Shown here: positions 35,840-39,126 of the stretch, piece by piece
How the letters are laid out: each line of letters starts with the position of its first letter
Position numbering within the stretch: position 1 is the stretch's first letter
From: Gemmatimonadota bacterium
Lineage (GTDB): Bacteria; Gemmatimonadota; Gemmatimonadetes; Gemmatimonadales; GWC2-71-9
DNA: 39,126 nucleotides
Reading direction: 5' to 3'
NCBI GenBank assembly: GCA_003251175.1
Contig: QKHC01000001.1
Location: forward strand, 1 to 39,126
The notes under the pieces: generated by a model
What the model saw: only the letters and a program-made list of their open reading frames with translations
Told to the model about the DNA's origin: nothing
Database searches by the model: none
Translations under genes and position numbers: made by a program

Positions 35840-36955
35840 ATGACCCTACCCATCGCGCTGACTCCGGAGGCGGTCCGAGCCGCGATCGAGCGGCTCGCGA
35901 CCGTGGAACCCGGTCCCTATCGGGTGATTTCCTGTTATCTGAAGCTCGAGCCGCGTGACAAGACGCGCGGCAAGTACCTGATCAAAATGAAGAACCGCGT
36001 GCGCGCCACGCAGGCGGCGGTGGCGCGGCAGTCGCTCGCCCGCGAGCTGCGCGAACAGGTGGCAGCCGATCTCGCCCGCGTGCTGCGGTATCTCGAGGAG
36101 CCGGGCCGGCTGCCGCCGGCCCGCGGCATCGCACTGTTCGCCTGCCAGCCCCTGGGGCTGTTCGACGTCTTCGCCCTGCCGCAGGTGCACCGCTCGCGCC
36201 TCGCGGTGACCGAGACGCCGCTGATCCGCGAGCTGGTGGCCCTCGAGGAGGAAGTCGGCACGATCGCGGTGGCGGTGTGCGACCGCACCGGGGCGCGGCT
36301 GTTCGAGGTCACGGCGTTCGATGTCGCCGAGCTGCCGGGGCTGCCGGCGCCGGCGCGTGCTTCGCGCGCCGGGAAGTTCCACGGCGAGCGACAGCACGTC
36401 CGCCCCGGCGTCTCGACGAGCGGATTCGGTGAGCACAACTACAACAACCGCATCCGCGAGGAGAAGCAGCGCCACTACGCACGGGTTGCCGACCAGCTGC
36501 AGGCGTGGAGCCAGCGCACACCGCTCGCCGGCGTCGTGCTGGCCGGTGTGGGTGTGGATGCCGCTGCCGTCGTGCCCCACCTGCACACGTCGCTCCATGA
36601 CGCGCTGCTCGGCGTCGTGCGTCTCAATCCGAAGCAGGTGACTCCCGCGGAAGTCAGGGAGGCCGCCCTCACCCTGCGCGAGGAGCGTGAACGGACGTGG
36701 GAGCGGAGTCACGCCGATGCGGTGAAGGAGAACACGCCCGTGGGATGGGCCGTGAATGGCGTCGACGGCACCCTGAAGGCACTGGCGCGCGGTCAGGTAC
36801 GCACGCTCCTGGCCGACGGACAGGCGGACGATGCCCGGATCGATGACGCCATCGAGGACGCGCTGGCCCAGCGGGCCCAGGTGGACGTGATCTACGATCC
36901 CAGGGCCCGCCGAGCGGTCGAAGGACTGGCCGCGCTGCTGAGGTTCCGACGGTGA
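35840..36955 (+). CDS. Bacterial eRF1-like protein (baeRF family)
   Basis: A 371-residue cytoplasmic protein related to the archaeo-eukaryotic release factor superfamily. Residues 1-135 form an N-domain. Residues 139-285 look like the eRF1 central domain: [16 protein letters not shown], a loop at 178-204 (with [13 protein letters not shown]), the long helix [17 protein letters not shown], then [10 protein letters not shown] and [12 protein letters not shown]. Residues 300-371 resemble eRF1 domain 3 ([17 protein letters not shown] ... VDVIYDP ... GLAALLRFR). The catalytic GGQ is not seen at the expected loop before the helix ([10 protein letters not shown] instead). Members of the superfamily act on peptidyl-tRNA or ribosomes; the role here, between two mutase subunit genes, is unknown. 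Confidence 0.75.
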   Translation: MTLPIALTPEAVRAAIERLATVEPGPYRVISCYLKLEPRDKTRGKYLIKMKNRVRATQAAVARQSLARELREQVAADLARVLRYLEEPGRLPPARGIALFACQPLGLFDVFALPQVHRSRLAVTETPLIRELVALEEEVGTIAVAVCDRTGARLFEVTAFDVAELPGLPAPARASRAGKFHGERQHVRPGVSTSGFGEHNYNNRIREEKQRHYARVADQLQAWSQRTPLAGVVLAGVGVDAAAVVPHLHTSLHDALLGVVRLNPKQVTPAEVREAALTLREERERTWERSHADAVKENTPVGWAVNGVDGTLKALARGQVRTLLADGQADDARIDDAIEDALAQRAQVDVIYDPRARRAVEGLAALLRFRR

Positions 36956-37371
36956 GCGCGGCCCGCAGCCGGCCGATCCGGGTGCTCGTCGCCAAACCGG
37001 GCCTCGACGGGCACGACCGGGGCGCCAAGGTGGTCGCCGCGGCGCTGCGGGACGCCGGGATGGAGGTGATCTACACAGGCTTGCACCAGACGCCCGAGAT
37101 GATCGCCCAGGCGGCCATCCAGGAAGACGTGGACGTCGTGGGTCTGTCGATTCTCTCCGGCGCTCACCTCACGCTGTTTCCGCGCGTGAAAGCGCTGCTC
37201 GATGCCGCGGGCCGCGGCGACATTCTGATCACGGGGGGTGGCATCATCCCGCCCGAGGACGCGGACGCCCTCCATCACCAGGGCATCGGGACCCTGTTCG
37301 GTCCCGGGACGCCGACCGGCGAGCTGGTGCGCTACATCGAAACGTGGGCCGCCGAGCAGCAGCGGAGCTGA
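36952..37371 (+). CDS. B12-binding subunit of acyl-CoA mutase
   Basis: A 139-residue Rossmann-like cobalamin-binding protein. The DxHxxG motif is present as LDGHDRG with the axial ligand His21; [14 protein letters not shown] and [11 protein letters not shown] are the other base-off B12 contacts. It matches the C-terminal domain of methylmalonyl-CoA mutase and would pair with the catalytic subunit encoded at 34274. The GTG start overlaps the baeRF-like gene (GTGA), and the carboxylase gene follows 7 bases later. Confidence 0.96.
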   Translation: MSAARSRPIRVLVAKPGLDGHDRGAKVVAAALRDAGMEVIYTGLHQTPEMIAQAAIQEDVDVVGLSILSGAHLTLFPRVKALLDAAGRGDILITGGGIIPPEDADALHHQGIGTLFGPGTPTGELVRYIETWAAEQQRS

Positions 37372-37378
37372 CCGGCGC

Positions 37379-38947
37379 GTGAGTCGGCTCGAGCTGCTCA
37401 CGGCCGAGTTCCGCGCGCTCCGGGCACGCCTCGAGCAGGGGGGCGGGCCCGACCGGATCGCGCGTCATCAGGCACAGGGCAAGCTCACGGCCCGCCAGCG
37501 TGTGGCGGGACTGCTGGACGAGGGCAGCCCCTGGTTCGAGATCGGGCTGCTGGTGGCCTACGACCAGTACAACGGTCAGGCCCCCGGCGCCGGGGTGGTG
37601 ACGGGCATCGGCGAGGTGGCAGGGCGGCCTGTCGTCGTCGTGGCCAACGACGCGACCGTGAAGGCCGGGTCGTGGTGGCCAGAGACGATCAAGAAGATCC
37701 TGCGCGCCCAGGAAGTCGCGATGCGGCAGCGGATCCCCATCGTGTATCTGGTCGATTCGGCGGGGGTGAACCTGCCGTACCAGGGCGGCGTCTTCCCCGG
37801 GCAGTACGGCGCGGCGCGGATCTTCTACTACAACTCGCTGATGCGTCGCTACCTGCACGTACCCCAGATCGCCGCCGTGATGGGACCGTGCATTGCTGGC
37901 GGTGCGTACCTGCCGGCGTTGTCGGACGTGATCTTCATGGTGGAGGGCACGTCGTTCATGGGTCTGGGCGGTCCCAACCTCGTGAAGGGCGCGACGGGGC
38001 AGGTCGTCGACGGCGAGGAGCTTGGGGGCGCGCGGACGCACACGGCCGTGTCCGCCGTGGCACATTACCGGGCCCCGGACGATGCGTCGTGTCTGGATCG
38101 CGTCCGGGAGTACATCGGGCGACTGCCCTACGCGGCGCCGCCCGCGGCTGCGGGCCCACCGCCGCGCCGGGATCCCGGCGAGCTGTATCAGCTGCTTCCT
38201 GCTGATCACCGCATGAGCTACGACGTCCGGGCGGTGCTCGAATGCATCCTCGATGCCGGGCAGCTGGACGAGTTTCAGCCGGAGGTGGCACCGGAGATGA
38301 TCTGCGGACACGGAGCCGTCGCCGGTCGGCCGGTGGCGCTCATCGCCAACAGTCGCGGCGTGGTCCGCAACGCCAAGGGGCGGGCGCCGAAGATCGGTGG
38401 CATCGTCTACACCGAAAGCGCAGAGAAGGTGGCCTACTTCATCGATAACGCGCACCGCGAGCGCATCCCGCTGCTGTTTCTCCAGGACGTTTCGGGGTTC
38501 ATGGTGGGGATCGACGCTGAGCACTCGGGGATCATCCGCGCCGGCGCGCGGTTCGTCGAAGCCATGGCTACCGCCACCGTTCCCAAGCTGGTGCTCACGG
38601 TGAATCACGCTTCCGGCGCCGGGTACTACGCCATGGCGGGGCAGGGATTCGATCCCGATTTCATCGTCACGTGGCCGACGGGGCGCATGGGCGTGATGGA
38701 GGGAGAGTCGGCAGTGCAAGCGGTGTACGGCGACGAGGCCACGAGTCCCGAGCTCGCCGCCGCAGTCGGGGCGATGCGCGAAGACTATGAACATCAGCTC
38801 GACGCCAAGTTCGCGGGCGCACGCGGCTACGTCGACGCCATCGTCACGGCGGAAGACACCCGGGCAACCGTCGCCTTCCTGTTGCGCGTGGCCGCTGAGT
38901 ACGCTGGTCCCCACGTCGGACCGTACGTGCTCCCGGACCGCCTGTGA
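37379..38947 (+). CDS. Acyl-CoA carboxylase, carboxyltransferase (beta) subunit
   Basis: A 522-residue biotin-dependent carboxyltransferase with N and C crotonase-like halves: ARHQAQGKLTARQRVAGLLDEG, VVVVANDATVKAGSW, PIVYLVDSAGVNLP, MGPCIAGGAYLPALSDVIFM, then MICGHGAVAGRPV, LFLQDVSGFMVGIDAEHSGI, NHASGAGYYAMAGQGFDPDF. The first-half pattern (AGSWWPETIKKILRAQEVA, GGVFPGQYGAARIFY) looks more like methylcrotonyl-CoA carboxylase beta than classic propionyl-CoA carboxylase beta. The context with mutase and MeaB favours propionyl-CoA. No biotin carboxylase (alpha) subunit is in view. The GTG start at 37379 is the first sensible one. Confidence 0.92.
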   Translation: MSRLELLTAEFRALRARLEQGGGPDRIARHQAQGKLTARQRVAGLLDEGSPWFEIGLLVAYDQYNGQAPGAGVVTGIGEVAGRPVVVVANDATVKAGSWWPETIKKILRAQEVAMRQRIPIVYLVDSAGVNLPYQGGVFPGQYGAARIFYYNSLMRRYLHVPQIAAVMGPCIAGGAYLPALSDVIFMVEGTSFMGLGGPNLVKGATGQVVDGEELGGARTHTAVSAVAHYRAPDDASCLDRVREYIGRLPYAAPPAAAGPPPRRDPGELYQLLPADHRMSYDVRAVLECILDAGQLDEFQPEVAPEMICGHGAVAGRPVALIANSRGVVRNAKGRAPKIGGIVYTESAEKVAYFIDNAHRERIPLLFLQDVSGFMVGIDAEHSGIIRAGARFVEAMATATVPKLVLTVNHASGAGYYAMAGQGFDPDFIVTWPTGRMGVMEGESAVQAVYGDEATSPELAAAVGAMREDYEHQLDAKFAGARGYVDAIVTAEDTRATVAFLLRVAAEYAGPHVGPYVLPDRL

Positions 38948-39126
38948 TCCGCACCGCGCGACTCGCGGCGGCGCTGGCGCTCGCCGGATGCGGGAGCGGC
39001 ACCAGCGGCGCTCCGCCTGCGCCCCCACGGCCGGTGGCGCCTCCGGTCCGGGCCGCCGGGGCCGACGCCAGCAGCGCGATGACGGCGCGCCGCGAGCCCG
39101 TGCTGCCGCCGCCCGTCGCCTTCCAG
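38944..39126 (+). CDS. Putative lipoprotein, N-terminal fragment (cut by window edge)
   Basis: The first 61 codons of a gene that runs off the right edge. The GTG at 38944 overlaps the carboxylase stop (GTGA). The N-terminus is a signal peptide with lipobox LALAGC (Cys16), followed by a Gly/Ser/Pro/Ala-rich low-complexity linker. No domain is visible in the part shown, so the function cannot be given. Confidence 0.65.
   Translation, partial: MIRTARLAAALALAGCGSGTSGAPPAPPRPVAPPVRAAGADASSAMTARREPVLPPPVAFQ

Overview
This window is a very GC-rich, almost gap-free stretch of bacterial chromosome: about 41 protein genes, most joined by ATGA/GTGA/TTGA start-stop overlaps, with no RNA genes, insertion sequences, prophage or CRISPR. 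The longest non-coding gap is about 110 bases. The organism looks Gram-negative in envelope (several lipoproteins with lipoboxes, a beta-barrel-like outer-membrane protein, phosphatidylserine synthase and decarboxylase). The gene mix and style suggest Gemmatimonadota or a close relative; this is an inference from general resemblance, not a marker-gene result.

Layout. (1) 1-8181, minus strand: one operon read truA - fsa - purB - purC - psd - pssA - purS - purQ - BamE-like lipoprotein - double zinc-ribbon protein - purL (cut by the window edge). It joins de novo purine synthesis (steps 4, 7 and 8/adenylosuccinate lyase) to phosphatidylethanolamine synthesis. (2) 8292-21043, plus strand: trpD, then, after an opposite-strand lexA, a long overlapping run trpC - trpB - HEAT-repeat protein - HD-GYP-like protein - trpA - membrane GAF/chemoreceptor-like protein - folK - panB - panC - YqeK-like HD protein - LytR_C lipoprotein. 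(3) 20981-22971, minus: rlmN and an outer-membrane protein. (4) 23050-33178, plus: ptsN-like EIIA - aspS - phoH - pgpH - ybeY - two CorC/CNNM-type CBS proteins - DUF502 protein - mgtE. This contains the classic phoH/pgpH/ybeY RNA-and-ribosome neighbourhood followed by a magnesium/cobalt transport group. (5) 33219-39126, plus: meaB - acyl-CoA mutase large subunit - a bacterial eRF1-like (baeRF) protein - B12-binding mutase subunit - acyl-CoA carboxylase beta subunit - start of a lipoprotein gene; this is a propionyl/methylmalonyl-CoA type module.

The most interesting observations are: (a) the HEAT protein and the HD-GYP protein inside the trp operon share a homologous N-terminal domain of about 140 residues that I cannot name, fused to two different C-terminal modules; (b) the lexA promoter carries two tandem direct-repeat operators (ATTC-N7-GTTC / ATTC-N7-TTTC on the lexA strand, 27 bp apart), one lying in the spacer between -35 and -10 and the whole promoter overlapping the trpC start codon; (c) a release-factor-like protein lacking a visible GGQ sits between the two mutase subunits; (d) the mutase has Lys where methylmalonyl-CoA mutases normally have the acyl-carboxylate-binding Arg. 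Overall this is mostly core housekeeping DNA, not an accessory island.
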